A stretch of 64,000 nt of DNA from Brevibacillus_C sp046036945 (GCF_046036945.1 NZ_JBJQOQ010000022.1:1-64000); one strand, 5' to 3'. Counted from the first letter of the stretch, positions 1 to 8,558 are shown. Numbers and translations are program-made. Notes: generated by a model not told the origin, from the letters alone.

Positions 1-434
1 CCGCGTCTCGTGCGAACAAGTACTTATGACAGACGGCCTGAATGGTTTGTCTGTGCAAATGGAATTTGCGTTTGATAAGAACATTCGTTCTATACCTCGA
101 TTATACCACACGTACGTTCTTGTTTGGGGAATATTTCCGCATCAGAATGACGAGAACAAATACATGCTTCCCTGCCTATGTCCAGCGAAGAGGTTCGGGA
201 ACGGCGGCATTCATCTCCCACCTGCTTCGCTGAGGAAGGAGACTTCTGACGCAAGTTGTTAAATAAACCAATGCTGCAGGATGTAAATAGCAATCCTACA
301 ACGCGATAGATGCCCAAACAGGCTCTTCGCGTTTCCTTATGCTGAAAAAGTGATCATGGTCTCATCTGGCTGGTTTTGACGATGCCCGCGGTTATTGGTA
401 TGTTACTTATAGGAATTATTGATTTAAAGCATAC
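1..434. other. Non-coding stretch before msrAB
   Basis: No convincing gene is seen here: the short open frames lack ribosome binding sites and recognisable protein character. The stretch holds a LexA-like box with a minus-strand -10 element (separate entry). That suggests a promoter firing leftward out of the window. The msrAB ribosome binding site follows at 435-440. Confidence 0.5.
78..105 (-). promoter_or_regulatory. Possible LexA/SOS box with minus-strand -10 element
   Basis: GAAC-ATTC-GTTC at 79-90 fits the Bacillus LexA consensus core GAACN4GTTC. A minus-strand TATAAT lies at 105-100, next to it. A leftward SOS-regulated gene beyond the window edge would explain the arrangement. No clear -35 was found, so this is suggestive only. 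Confidence 0.35.
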
Positions 435-450
435 AGGAGGACGAGAGAAA

Positions 451-1437
451 ATGAGCAATGCAGATAACAATGTACGTGAAGAACTTGCTGCGTTCGCTGG
501 CGGCTGCTTCTGGTGTATGGTGACGCCATTTGAGGAATTACCCGGCATCCTTCGTGTTACATCTGGCAATACAGGCGGACATACGGTCAATCCGACATAT
601 GAACAAGTATGTTCCGAAACGACAGGACATGCCGAAGCGGTGCAAATTGCTTTTGATCCCGTCCTGATGCCATACGAGAAGCTTTTGGAACTGTTTTGGC
701 GGCAAATCGATCCGACCGACGCAGGAGGCCAGTTCTACGATCGCGGTGAATCATATCGGACGGCGATCTTTTACTATACAGAGGAACAGCGGCAGAAGGC
801 CGAAGCTTCCAAGCGGGAGCTTGAGCAAAGCGGTCGGTTCGACAAACCGATCGTGACCGAGATTGTTCCAGCCTCGGAGTTCTATCCGGCTGAAGAATAC
901 CATCAGGATTATCACAAAAAGAATCCGCTGCGCTATCGCATGTACCGCAAAGGTTCAGGCCGTGATGCTTTTATTCAAGCGCACTGGAATACGGAAAAGG
1001 ACAAAGCTTTGCTCAAAGAGAAGCTGACGCCGATGCAATATGAAGTGACGCAAAACAATGCGACGGAGCCTCCGTTTCATAATGAATTTTGGAATCATAA
1101 AGGGAAGGGGCTATATGTAGACATCGTCTCGGGCGAGCCGCTCTTTACGTCCATGGATAAGTTTGATTCCGGCTGCGGATGGCCCAGTTTCTCAAAGCCG
1201 CTCCATCATGGCAGCATTCTGGAAGTAGATGATTTCTCTCATGGCATGTTCCGTACCGAGGTGCGCAGCCGCCTGGCCGATTCTCATTTGGGGCATGTGT
1301 TCGAGGATGGACCGCAGCCGACAGGATTGCGCTATTGCATCAATTCCGCTGCGCTGCGGTTTATCCCGATGGAAGAGCTGGAACAAGAAGGCTACGGGCA
1401 GTACCGCAAACTGTTCGAGAAAGAGAACCCGAAATGA
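451..1437 (+). CDS. msrAB: Bifunctional peptide methionine sulfoxide reductase MsrA/MsrB
   Basis: Repairs oxidised methionine in cytoplasmic proteins: the N-terminal MsrA half reduces the S epimer and the C-terminal MsrB half the R epimer. The 328-residue product has the MsrA active site GCFWC near residue 18. The MsrB half starts near residue 190, with CGWPSF and the catalytic cysteine in RYCINSAALRF. The paired CxxC zinc ligands of many MsrB proteins are not seen, as in the Bacillus form. ATG at 451 is chosen because AGGAGG lies at 435-440; an upstream in-frame ATG at 376 lacks a site. The fused gene is common in Firmicutes. Confidence 0.93.
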   Translation: MSNADNNVREELAAFAGGCFWCMVTPFEELPGILRVTSGNTGGHTVNPTYEQVCSETTGHAEAVQIAFDPVLMPYEKLLELFWRQIDPTDAGGQFYDRGESYRTAIFYYTEEQRQKAEASKRELEQSGRFDKPIVTEIVPASEFYPAEEYHQDYHKKNPLRYRMYRKGSGRDAFIQAHWNTEKDKALLKEKLTPMQYEVTQNNATEPPFHNEFWNHKGKGLYVDIVSGEPLFTSMDKFDSGCGWPSFSKPLHHGSILEVDDFSHGMFRTEVRSRLADSHLGHVFEDGPQPTGLRYCINSAALRFIPMEELEQEGYGQYRKLFEKENPK

Positions 1438-1493
1438 CCGGCCGATGAAGGTCGAAGAAAAGCCAGCCGTTAATCGGAAGATGTTTAACACAG

Positions 1494-1525
1494 ATAAGCT
1501 TCCCGCTGTAAACAGGGAAGCTTAT
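1494..1525 (+). terminator. Hairpin downstream of msrAB
   Basis: Perfect 11-bp stem (ATAAGCTTCCC / GGGAAGCTTAT) around a 10-nt loop, 57 bases after the msrAB stop. The U-run after it is weak, so termination is likely but not certain. Confidence 0.55.
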
Positions 1526-1566
1526 TGTCATTACTAGCCATGATCTCCTGTCCCTTGGCGAAATGG

Positions 1567-1622
1567 TTGCGAGCAAGAGAGAATCGGTGTATAATGACCA
1601 CGGTCATATATGACCACGGTCA
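1567..1622 (+). promoter_or_regulatory. tetR promoter with two tandem 12-bp operators
   Basis: TTGCGA (1567-1572), a 17-bp spacer and TATAAT (1590-1595) form a good sigma-A promoter. Starting at the last base of the -10 element is TGACCACGGTCA twice (1595-1606 and 1611-1622), each an inverted repeat TGACC-N2-GGTCA, 16 bp apart. The position predicts autorepression by the TetR protein encoded just downstream. Confidence 0.75.
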
Positions 1623-1642
1623 TTTTTTGTGAGGTGAGTCCG

Positions 1643-2227
1643 ATGCGAAGGGAAGACCGGAAAAAACAGATTGAAGAAACGATTATCCAACAAGCCGTCG
1701 GGCTATTCAAGCAGAAAGGATACGATAACGTTACCGTGGAAGAAATTACGGTACACAGCGGCATCGCCAAGGGGACCTTTTTTAACTACTTTCCAAAAAA
1801 AGAGCATGTTTTGCTGCACATCGCCAATACACATCTGCAGCTCATAGGGCAGATCGTCGAGCGGCATTCGGATGGACCGCTCAAAGAACGGCTGTTGTCT
1901 ATTTTCCGCGACTTGCTTGCGATCTATTTTCAACATGCTGACATACTGCGTCCGGCATTGGTGGAAACCCTTAAGTCAGCGATCGAGTCAAAGAATGAGA
2001 CATCGAATATCACCATCTTGCAGGGAACGCTGCACTCGTTGATCGAAGACGCGAAACAAAGCCACTCATTTCAAAGTCGTTGGGATTCTAGCAAGATCGC
2101 TTCCATTTCGGTCAGTTTGTTTTTCCATGCTCTCATCACTGGCTCTGCGACGATGAGCGAAGGAGAAATCTATGCATCGCTACGTTCTCAAATGGATGCA
2201 GTGTGGGAGGGGATATCTGATGCGTAG
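1643..2227 (+). CDS. TetR/AcrR family transcriptional regulator
   Basis: A 194-residue dimeric repressor of the TetR family. The N-terminal helix-turn-helix is typical: IEETIIQQAVGLFKQKGYDN, then VEEITVHSGIAKGTFFNYF with the family signature KGTFFNYF, then KEHVLLHIA. The C-terminal two thirds should bind an unknown ligand. ATG at 1643 is preceded by GAGGTGAG at 1631-1638 and follows two tandem operators that overlap the start of transcription, so autorepression is inferred. Its stop overlaps the start of the phosphodiesterase gene by 8 bases, making that gene the likely co-regulated target. Confidence 0.9.
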   Translation: MRREDRKKQIEETIIQQAVGLFKQKGYDNVTVEEITVHSGIAKGTFFNYFPKKEHVLLHIANTHLQLIGQIVERHSDGPLKERLLSIFRDLLAIYFQHADILRPALVETLKSAIESKNETSNITILQGTLHSLIEDAKQSHSFQSRWDSSKIASISVSLFFHALITGSATMSEGEIYASLRSQMDAVWEGISDA

Positions 2228-3212
2228 ACGGAAAAGAAGATTCCCGCGCAAAATCATCCTTGTTCTCCTTGCATTAGTCGCCTTCATCTATGTGAACAAC
2301 AGCTCCTATCTTGCCGTGCCGCGGAGCGGGAAGCCTCTGCTGCTTGCCCACCGCGGTCTTGCACAGACCTACTCCATGGAAGGCATTACTAATGACACTT
2401 GTACGGCCGAGCGAATCTATTCCCCGGAGCATCCTTTCCTGGAGAATACGATTCCTTCTATGGAAGCGGCATTTCAGGCGGGAGCAGATGTTGTGGAATT
2501 TGATGTGCATATTACGAAAGATGAGCAGTTTGCCGTGTTTCACGACTGGACATTGGACTGTCGAACGAATGCCGATGGCGTGACGAGAGACTACACGATG
2601 GTTGAGTTGAAAAAAATGGATATTGGATATGGATATACGGCAGATCACGGAAAAACCTTCCCGTTCCGCGGAAAAGGGGTAGGGATGATGCCTTCTTTAA
2701 CCGAGGTGCTTTCCCGTTTTCCCGATAAGGCCTTTTTGATTGATATCAAAAGCAATGATCCCTATGAAGGGGAACTGCTCGCTGCGTATTTGTCCGCGTT
2801 GCCCAAGCAACAGCAAAACCTGTTGGCCGTATACGGAGGTGACAAACCGATAGCGGCATTGAAGGAAAAGATGCCCGATATGCGGGTGATGTCGATGGCA
2901 ACTATGAAAAGCTGCTTGATTCCTTATCTCGCAGTCGGGTGGACGGGATATCTGCCCGCTGCATGTGAACATACAGAATTGCATATTCCCGAGAAGATTG
3001 CCCCTTGGCTGTGGGGGTGGCCCGATCGTTTCCTCAATCGGATGGATCGCACAGACACCCGTACGATTGTTGTTGGCGGCGACGGTAGTGACTTTTCGAG
3101 CGGCTTTGATACGGTTGAAGATATAAAGCGCCTGCCTTCCCATTATACGGGTTGGATTTGGACGAATCGGATTGATCGCATCGCTCCTTTATATCGCGGG
3201 GCGAACGAGTAA
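2220..3212 (+). CDS. Glycerophosphodiester phosphodiesterase family protein, membrane-anchored
   Basis: Predicted to hydrolyse glycerophosphodiesters to glycerol-3-phosphate and an alcohol outside the membrane. The 330-residue product begins with a basic segment and one hydrophobic helix (about residues 10-28), fitting a signal anchor. The GDPD catalytic pieces follow: LLAHRGL near residue 42, an E-x-D pair in VVEFDVHITKD near residue 90, then FHDWTLDC. A late GWIWTNRID segment matches the family's C-terminal strand. The ATG overlaps the tetR stop and uses GGGAGGGG as ribosome binding site, so the two are translationally coupled. The TetR link suggests induction by a small molecule; the substrate cannot be told. 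Confidence 0.85.
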   Translation: MRRRKRRFPRKIILVLLALVAFIYVNNSSYLAVPRSGKPLLLAHRGLAQTYSMEGITNDTCTAERIYSPEHPFLENTIPSMEAAFQAGADVVEFDVHITKDEQFAVFHDWTLDCRTNADGVTRDYTMVELKKMDIGYGYTADHGKTFPFRGKGVGMMPSLTEVLSRFPDKAFLIDIKSNDPYEGELLAAYLSALPKQQQNLLAVYGGDKPIAALKEKMPDMRVMSMATMKSCLIPYLAVGWTGYLPAACEHTELHIPEKIAPWLWGWPDRFLNRMDRTDTRTIVVGGDGSDFSSGFDTVEDIKRLPSHYTGWIWTNRIDRIAPLYRGANE

Positions 3213-3251
3213 AGTTGGCGGGCCATAACCGACAAAACACTGATGAGGCTA

Positions 3252-3446
3252 TTGGGATGAAACGTGCACAGGCAGCAATGTACCTCCACATACTGTAGCC
3301 ACAGTGACTTCCTTATTGTCAAAAGCTTGTTTCAACATATCCGGCACGTTTGTCATCATGGCCTGTCTTAATATATTCGGAATGGCATCTTCCGAATTTC
3401 CCGCCGGCTTGCCCGAAGCCCCAGGCACCAAAATCACCAAAATATT
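3252..3446 (-). pseudogene. Remnant of a DJ-1/PfpI-like gene
   Basis: The minus strand encodes about 65 residues including NILVILVPGASG and ATVCGGTLL. These resemble the oxyanion-side loop and nucleophile elbow (VCGG) of DJ-1/PfpI proteins. No start, ribosome binding site or remaining domain is present, and the upstream end runs into the recombination-site region at 3499. It reads as a fragment left by rearrangement. The family assignment rests on two short motifs. Confidence 0.35.
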
Positions 3447-3498
3447 AAAAAGGTAAGTTGTTACGTTGGGTGGCAGAAGAGAGTTTTTGACGTTTTGC

Positions 3499-3619
3499 TT
3501 CGTATAACAATGCATTATGCGAACCATTTTTCGACCCTTCAGAAATGCCCGAATCCCTTGTCCCATAAGGCTTTGCGCCATCCAACTACTTCGCTTTTCT
3601 CGCTTTGTCTTCGCATAAC
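3499..3619. repeat. TTCGYATAAC palindromic sites, left edge of accessory zone
   Basis: TTCGTATAA (3499-3507) faces TTATGCGAA (3515-3523) across 7 bases, and TTCGCATAAC recurs at 3610-3619. The same words occur at 9201-9298 beside the tyrosine recombinase remnants. They look like recombinase core-site halves bounding the 3.5-9.3 kb zone. Confidence 0.5.
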
Positions 3620-3719
3620 TTTAATTTTCTCAGCCAAGATATACGAACCAAGCGCTTATGGGTTATTCGCAGAACCTATGAGACGGTGAAGGATGTTTCC
3701 GGAAAAAACTTATTTATTG

Positions 3720-4584
3720 TTGGACGGTAAATACCTCAGCGTGGTTTATTAACATGTTGGATGAATCAATCATAAGCCCGGACGTAAAAGCTATCATCCG
3801 TTAATCGCCTTTGAAGGTCAAACGCGCCTCAATCTAAATGCCGTTCTCCGTGCGGGTAATACGCACTCTTGCACGGACGCCATTTCTGAAGCAAACCTTT
3901 GAGCTACTCGGCGAGAGCCACGTCAAGTATGCGCGATTCGATAAAGGCTTCAGCGGTGTGGATTTCTACAGCCTCTGGGAAAGCAAAAAAGTAGGCTATG
4001 TCGGCAAGCTCAAATGGAAGCTACGTCTAGCCAAAGAAGTCGAAGCTTGCCGTTACTGGACCCGCTACGTTGATGAAGACTGGATCATTGAAGGAATTAC
4101 CTTGTTCTACAAGGCAACCACTTGGAGCAAACCTCGCTGCGTAGCTGTAACTCGTAAAGCGCAAGTGCTGGATGATGGCCAAGGCCGTATCGTGTTTGAC
4201 ACAGACTGGCAGTACGAAGCGATCGTAACCAATCTGGAGTGGGAGCCCATTGATCTGTGGCGCTTCTACAACCATCGATGCTGCATGGAGAATTACATCA
4301 AGGAAGCCAAGAACGGATTCTCCATCGACCGTATCCCGACAAGCGATTTCGAAGCCAAATGAACTAGATCTGTACTCGCTTACAATTTGTTCGAACACTT
4401 TAAGCGCGATTGCTGTGAGCCCATACATCAAGGCTATACGATTGCTCGATTCCGCCCAGAATTCTTTCATTGCGCCGCAACCATCATTCAACATAGCAGA
4501 GCTGTTATTTTGAAGCTCGCAAAGCAATTCGCTAATCGCTACGTCTGGAAACGAATGGAGGCGAAAGTAGCCCTGCTCGAATGA
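3720..4584 (+). pseudogene. IS1380-type DDE transposase, multiply frameshifted
   Basis: Pieces of one transposase appear in order in several frames. HKPGRKSYHPLIAFEG with LNAVLRAGNTH lies near 3765-3870, after an in-frame stop. KYARFDKGFSG and the segment ending LWRFYNHRCCMENYIKEAKN lie at 3890-4320; this carries the YN-R-ENxIKE signature of IS1380 transposases with the catalytic glutamate. NLFEHF and the C-terminal tail follow to 4584. At least three frame changes and one stop break it, and the N-terminal third is absent. Terminal inverted repeats were not located. Clearly inactive. Confidence 0.8.
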
Positions 4585-4764
4585 AAATTGTAAAAACCTT
4601 ACATGGAAAATCAGCGTGCCTCTTCAGTGGGAGGGGGAACCTTTATCCACATATGGATAGAGGAATGAAATTTTGCTGGATTTTTACCCACTTATTCACA
4701 GCCTCGGTGCCGAGCGCCCACATTCACAGCCCTTTTAATCACATTTACTCTAGTTTTTTTTGAT

Positions 4765-5118
4765 ATGAATAATATCCACGGTTTCGGATTTTACGGATTT
4801 TATTTTGTTGTCTTTCTTATTTATAGTACCCAACCGGTATTCTTATACGGTTTACCTATATCATTTTTGATTGAGTTGCTATTTAATAGAATCAAGATTA
4901 AGAATATGAATAGAGTACTCGTAGTAGTTACTTATATCATAACTTATGCAAGCACAGGATTTATTGGATCGTTCATATACTTTTTGGTGTTTACTGAAGG
5001 GGGGAGATTGCAAAGTTATTGGAATCAAGATTTTTTGCTTTTTTCAGAATTTGGTGTCATATCGGCTTTATTATTTTTAATTATACGATACTACGTAGAA
5101 GTAGTGTTTAAAAAATAA
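4765..5118 (+). CDS. Small hydrophobic hypothetical membrane protein
   Basis: A 117-residue product with about four hydrophobic stretches (residues 7-22, 24-40, 50-75, 90-110) separated by short charged loops such as NRIKIKNMNR. No family is recognised. The region is A+T-rich compared with the flanking chromosome, in line with the surrounding accessory DNA. No good ribosome binding site precedes the ATG, so the start or the gene itself is uncertain. It lies just after the transposase wreck. Confidence 0.4.
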   Translation: MNNIHGFGFYGFYFVVFLIYSTQPVFLYGLPISFLIELLFNRIKIKNMNRVLVVVTYIITYASTGFIGSFIYFLVFTEGGRLQSYWNQDFLLFSEFGVISALLFLIIRYYVEVVFKK

Positions 5119-5549
5119 GATCTAACCATGAAGTCTTATTACACAGCAGATAAGCGTGGCGGTGATTTCTGCTGTCGCTCAGCGGCGGAAGAATTACATC
5201 GGACGGAACCGCTGAATTCGGCGAACTTGCTCTCACACAGCGTCAACTGGGGAAGGGGATTACTGTTTTTCCCAACTAAATCATGGCCTATTTGCCGATT
5301 TCAAGTTGCGAAAGTTGAGTTATATGCACTGAATCAGGGTGAACGTATATATGCCATATTTTAATTGAATGGTTTCGACTTGCCATTTTTCCCCCACGTT
5401 CGAGTAACACTTCAAATAACAAAGTTTTTATTTTAGAAACCTCGATGGATTGTGATTCAAAGGGTTCGGAATAATCGGAATGGAGAATAGGGATGCAGTG
5501 GTGAATGGTACCGTTATCGTCGATGACCCACATTTTACGTTTTTTTGAT
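5119..5549. other. Gap without a supported gene
   Basis: Open frames on both strands are short, lack ribosome binding sites and match no family I recognise. A minus-strand frame ending at 5288 has protein-like composition (segment HSDYSEPFE) but starts inside sequence better read on the plus strand. It may be a gene relic. Confidence 0.3.
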
Positions 5550-5747
5550 ATGATACAGCTGCTTGAGGAGACCGAGCAGATGCTCGAAGCTAAGATAAAA
5601 GAGACTAGCCGCGAAGACAATATAGAGCTTCGAACAAAAATCAATTCTTTATTCGTAAGGTTTCAAAGCATCGTTTTGGATAGTGTCGAACGAATCAGAT
5701 TGTATATCCGATCCAATCCAAAGGAATTTGTTCAACTTAAAAACTGA
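5550..5747 (+). CDS. Small helical hypothetical protein or gene remnant
   Basis: A 65-residue frame rich in Glu, Lys, Arg and Leu (LLEETEQMLEAKIKE near the start), predicted to be an amphipathic helical hairpin. It ends 14 bases before the SRPBCC gene. The composition is protein-like, but no ribosome binding site is visible at ATG 5550 or at in-frame ATGs upstream, so it could be the C-terminal relic of a longer gene. No function can be given. Confidence 0.35.
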   Translation: MIQLLEETEQMLEAKIKETSREDNIELRTKINSLFVRFQSIVLDSVERIRLYIRSNPKEFVQLKN

Positions 5748-5761
5748 AGGGAGCGATATTA

Positions 5762-6190
5762 ATGGCAACAATTCGCAAGGAAATCATGATTGAGGCCAAA
5801 GTCGAGCATGTGTGGGACGCTGTACGGGATGTCGGCGCAGTACATCGGCGTTTGGTGCCTGACTATACTGTTGATACACAAATAGATGGCGACAACAGAA
5901 TTCTTACATTTGCGAACGGCGCAGTCGTACGTGAACTTATCGTTTCCGTAGACGATGAAGCACGTCGCCTGGCGTATGCGGTGGTCGAGGGACCTATGCC
6001 GCTTAAGCATCACCATGCTTCGTTCCAGGTCCTTGCAGAAAGCGACAGTCACAGTCGTCTAATCTGGATTACCGATTTTTTGCCCGACGAGCGGGCTATG
6101 GATGTCCGGGCGCGCGTAGATCGGGGAGCTGAAGTTATGAAGCAGACAATTGAGGCAGAAATTAAGAATGGACCAAGTAACGGTGCTTGA
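5762..6190 (+). CDS. SRPBCC (START-like) family protein
   Basis: A 142-residue single-domain protein of the SRPBCC fold, a hydrophobic-ligand cavity family that includes polyketide cyclases and Bet v 1 proteins. The opening IRKEIMIEAKVEHVWDAVRD is the usual first strand plus helix. The middle FANGAVVRELIVSVDDEARR and the late WITDFLPDE correspond to the sheet and the long C-terminal helix that closes the cavity. ATG at 5762 is preceded by GAAGGGAGCG. The ligand is unknown. It is the only apparently intact gene in the 3.2-7.9 kb accessory zone with a good start signal. Confidence 0.8.
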   Translation: MATIRKEIMIEAKVEHVWDAVRDVGAVHRRLVPDYTVDTQIDGDNRILTFANGAVVRELIVSVDDEARRLAYAVVEGPMPLKHHHASFQVLAESDSHSRLIWITDFLPDERAMDVRARVDRGAEVMKQTIEAEIKNGPSNGA

Positions 6191-6290
6191 GTTGTAAGCA
6201 ACGTATCCGGAAAAAACAATAGACATCTAGCGCGAGCAAACGCTGATACCGAACATGACCGCCTTGTCAGGAAAACTCTATGGCGATGAT

Positions 6291-6323
6291 GAGGTCAGGG
6301 GTTTGATCTCCCTTGGCTCCACC
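6291..6323 (+). pseudogene. tRNA 3'-end fragment (possible attachment-site scar)
   Basis: Reads as the variable loop AGGTC, a T-arm (AGGGG / TCCCT around TTTGATC), a 7-nt acceptor half TGGCTCC and ACC. The invariant C of the T-loop is T and one T-stem pair is G-U, so the copy is decaying. No anticodon arm or matching GGAGCCA 5' acceptor half is upstream. A 3' tRNA end without its 5' half is what integrase-mediated insertion at a tRNA gene leaves behind. Confidence 0.6.
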
Positions 6324-6338
6324 TAAATTATCGAGAAC

Positions 6339-6363
6339 GCCTTCCTGATGGAGGGCTTTTTGT
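6339..6363 (+). terminator. Rho-independent terminator after tRNA fragment
   Basis: 7-bp stem GCCTTCC / GGAGGGC (one G-U pair) with a TGAT loop, then TTTTTGTTTT. It probably served the tRNA gene of which only the 3' end remains. Confidence 0.7.
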
Positions 6364-6590
6364 TTTATTGTCGTAGGCCCCGTTTAAAATGGTACTACTA
6401 TCTTAAACACTCAAACGATAGAGTTGCCGTCTATTTATGTCTTTATAACTGAGTCAGGTCCTTTATCGAGAAGATATCTGATTTTACGGAACAGTATGGT
6501 GTATATAAATTGGGGTAGTATCAGCGAAGCTGACACCAACCGCAAAGTGTATGGTTAAATTTGTAAGATAAATACGTTAATCAGAGCTGA

Positions 6591-6821
6591 ATTTTTCGAG
6601 GCTGTATTAGCTTCAAAAATGAAGGAAGACTGAAGTTCTATTATCCTTTAATCAGCCAGCAATTGTACACTCAACAGGAACCGGAAAGCTTCTTCAGTCG
6701 CATCCATCATAACTCTTTTAAAAGCTTGTTTGCATCGCTGACAGGCGGTCGCACAATTAATCGAGAGCCACTTGATGAATGGGCGGAAATCGTCAGGAAT
6801 ACAGGAAAAGGGGATGCATAA
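6591..6821 (+). pseudogene. blaI-like repressor remnant (C-terminal half)
   Basis: An open frame without a start encodes the C-terminal half of a BlaI/MecI repressor: GRLKFYYPLIS at the end of the winged helix, then FFSRIHHNSFKSLFASLTGG, the dimerisation-domain signature. Its TAA overlaps the ATG of the M56-peptidase fragment by a few bases, the usual blaI-blaR layout. The DNA-binding half is missing or unrecognisable, so it cannot function. Confidence 0.6.
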
Positions 6822-7430
6822 TACCTGGTTTGCAACCATGATTGAGCTTTCAGCCTTCTCAGTTATTACAATCCTTCTAGTTGCATGGATCAGCAGATTT
6901 ACAGGTGAGCGATATCGTCCGCAATGGCGCTATTTTATATGGCTTGCTCTAGCTCTACGTTTAGCACTTCCTATAGAATCGCAACTGCCGCAAGGCATCC
7001 CCGTGCTCACGATACCAAACATCGTCTTTGATCAATCCATGTCCAATTCCAATACGTTTGTTGCAAATATGCCTTCATCTGAGGGGACGTCAACCGAAAC
7101 TGAGGATGTGGGCGGATTGAGGTCCACTGCAAATACAACACCTTCCAGGTTTTCGACGGATATTCTAACTATTATATCTTGGATATGGCTGAGGGGAGCA
7201 GCAAGCTATTTATCCTGGTGGCTTATCAATTATTGGCTTATAAAGCGAAGTTTAAAAGCCATTTCGCGACCAGTCGGTCCGATGAGCTTACACTGAGTTT
7301 GGAACAAGATCGGATACCTGGAAAGACCCTCCTCCTGGCCGATGAGTGGAATGAGTCGGCTCGTACATGTCTGAAAAGCGGTAGAAAAACTTGTCGAACC
7401 AATACTCTCGGAGAGGGGATTAAAGCATAG
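6814..7430 (+). pseudogene. BlaR1/MecR1-like M56 peptidase gene, truncated and frameshifted
   Basis: ATG at 6814 follows AGGAAAAGGGG. The first 160 residues show the N-terminal part of an M56 receptor: a first membrane helix (ELSAFSVITILLVAWI), then QWRYFIWLALALRLALP, the conserved W-RY-W-RL-P block, and a further helix near residue 135. The frame stops at 7296; related reading continues in another frame to 7430 (KTLLLADEWNE). The HExxH zinc site and the sensor domain are absent. With the blaI relic upstream it marks a dead antibiotic- or peptide-sensing pair, distinct from the intact one at 17.3-19.2 kb. Confidence 0.65.
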
Positions 7431-7848
7431 AGATGAACCTAAAATCAAATTCCCTTTAGCCTTTAATTCAGGGTAAGAGGGATTTTGGGTCATATTTTGT
7501 ATATGTAGACTTTTCTCGTTTATGAAAATCAGCAATGCGGAAAGCGAGTATCGCATCGTTCAGTTGTTTATAGAAAAATTATTATCTGAATCGGACCGAT
7601 ACACTCAGGCTTAAGTTCCCGATCATTTTCCGACCCTGATAACGGAACATGGAACATTGCGCTATACTGTCAGTTCAGTGTCCCTAGAAGTAGAGAAGCA
7701 GTCAAATGTGCTTCGTATGGTACGAAAATTGACAGTGTAAATGTCATTTCGCAACCTTAAGGGTGATGACGTTTATGATGCCGCAGTTCAGCGAGTCGAT
7801 CGTTACTTCCATCATCTGCGGCCGAGAAGAGGCATGGTTAGCTAATCA
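7431..7848. other. Gap without a supported gene
   Basis: No gene is seen. Scattered TGTCA/TGACA words near 7669 and 7728 form a weak long-distance inverted repeat of unclear meaning. The stretch lies between the M56 remnant and the convergent recombinase gene. Confidence 0.4.
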
Positions 7849-7890
7849 TGTGAAGTGAAGACATCAGCACAGTCTTCTCTTCACATCTTT
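7849..7890. terminator. Terminator at the 3' end of the recombinase genes
   Basis: A 14-bp stem with one mismatch (TGTGAAGTGAAGAC / GTCTTCTCTTCACA), followed on the plus strand by TCTTTT. It lies directly downstream of the minus-strand recombinase and could act in both directions. Confidence 0.5.
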
Positions 7891-8558
7891 TAAATAATTC
7901 GTTTCATATGTTTGACCGGGCTAAATTTTTTATGTTGCTCCTTGATGTCGCTGCTAAACAATTCCACATAGTAATCGACCATATCAAGCGTGGCATGTCC
8001 CAGAATGCGCCGCAGCGTAAAAGGGTCGCCGCCGTTCATAATGTAAAACTTGGCCATCGTATGCCTGAATGTATGAGGAGAGAGCCTAACTCCTGTAATA
8101 TCTGCTAAACGACCGTACTCTTGCATTTTTGACTGCAACGCTCTTATGCTGATTTGTTCATTGTTGATGTTGACAAACAGAGCATCAGTCTCCAGATCGC
8201 CGCGTATGTCCAAATAACGGCGAATGGTCTTTGCACAATGTTGTTGAAATGGAACACGCCGCGCTCTTCCACCTTTTCCTCTCGTGATACGAATTTCCTG
8301 CTCTTTGAAAAAGAGATCACCTGTTTTTAAGTTGCACAGCTCGCTTATGCGCATTCCTGTCTCCAGAAGCAGCGCCATCATGGTAAAATCCCGATTTCCG
8401 GTAAATGTTTTTCGGTCAGGTTGTTCCAGCAATGAAGCAACCTGCTCCTTGGTAAAGGTTCGCAGCATCAGCTTTTCGGCTTTGACGACATGCAACGCTT
8501 CGGCGATATTTTCAGTGATCCATCCTTCCTCGAACAAATACCTCAAAAACTGTTTCAC
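7890..8558 (-). CDS. Tyrosine recombinase, catalytic domain (5' end lost)
   Basis: A 222-residue XerC/D-like catalytic domain. Visible are the first arginine in TGMRISEL, a central KGGRARRVP segment with the beta-hairpin lysine position, the HTFRH box, LGH and the nucleophile tyrosine in MVDYYVEL. The complete active set is therefore present. The SAM-like core-binding domain expected before it is missing: the frame enters directly from the truncated neighbouring recombinase, with no ribosome binding site at the first methionine. It is most likely the 3' part of a gene fused by deletion to its tandem paralogue, and probably silent. Confidence 0.75.
   Translation of the reverse strand: MKQFLRYLFEEGWITENIAEALHVVKAEKLMLRTFTKEQVASLLEQPDRKTFTGNRDFTMMALLLETGMRISELCNLKTGDLFFKEQEIRITRGKGGRARRVPFQQHCAKTIRRYLDIRGDLETDALFVNINNEQISIRALQSKMQEYGRLADITGVRLSPHTFRHTMAKFYIMNGGDPFTLRRILGHATLDMVDYYVELFSSDIKEQHKKFSPVKHMKRII

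Larger units (their letters stand above)
6191..6590. other. Gap holding only the tRNA fragment and terminator
   Basis: Apart from the tRNA 3' fragment and its terminator, no gene is seen. A short segment near 6521 (reading ISEAD) resembles the N-terminal start of BlaI proteins and may belong to the decayed repressor gene that follows, but the match is too short to rely on. Confidence 0.45.

Noticed and set aside
4585..4764. Right end of an intact IS element
   Set aside because: No terminal inverted repeat matching the left side could be found; the transposase is broken.
5288..5644. Minus-strand frame of 118 codons
   Set aside because: Its N-terminal third is the antisense of the helical plus-strand frame and it has no start signal; kept only as a possible relic.
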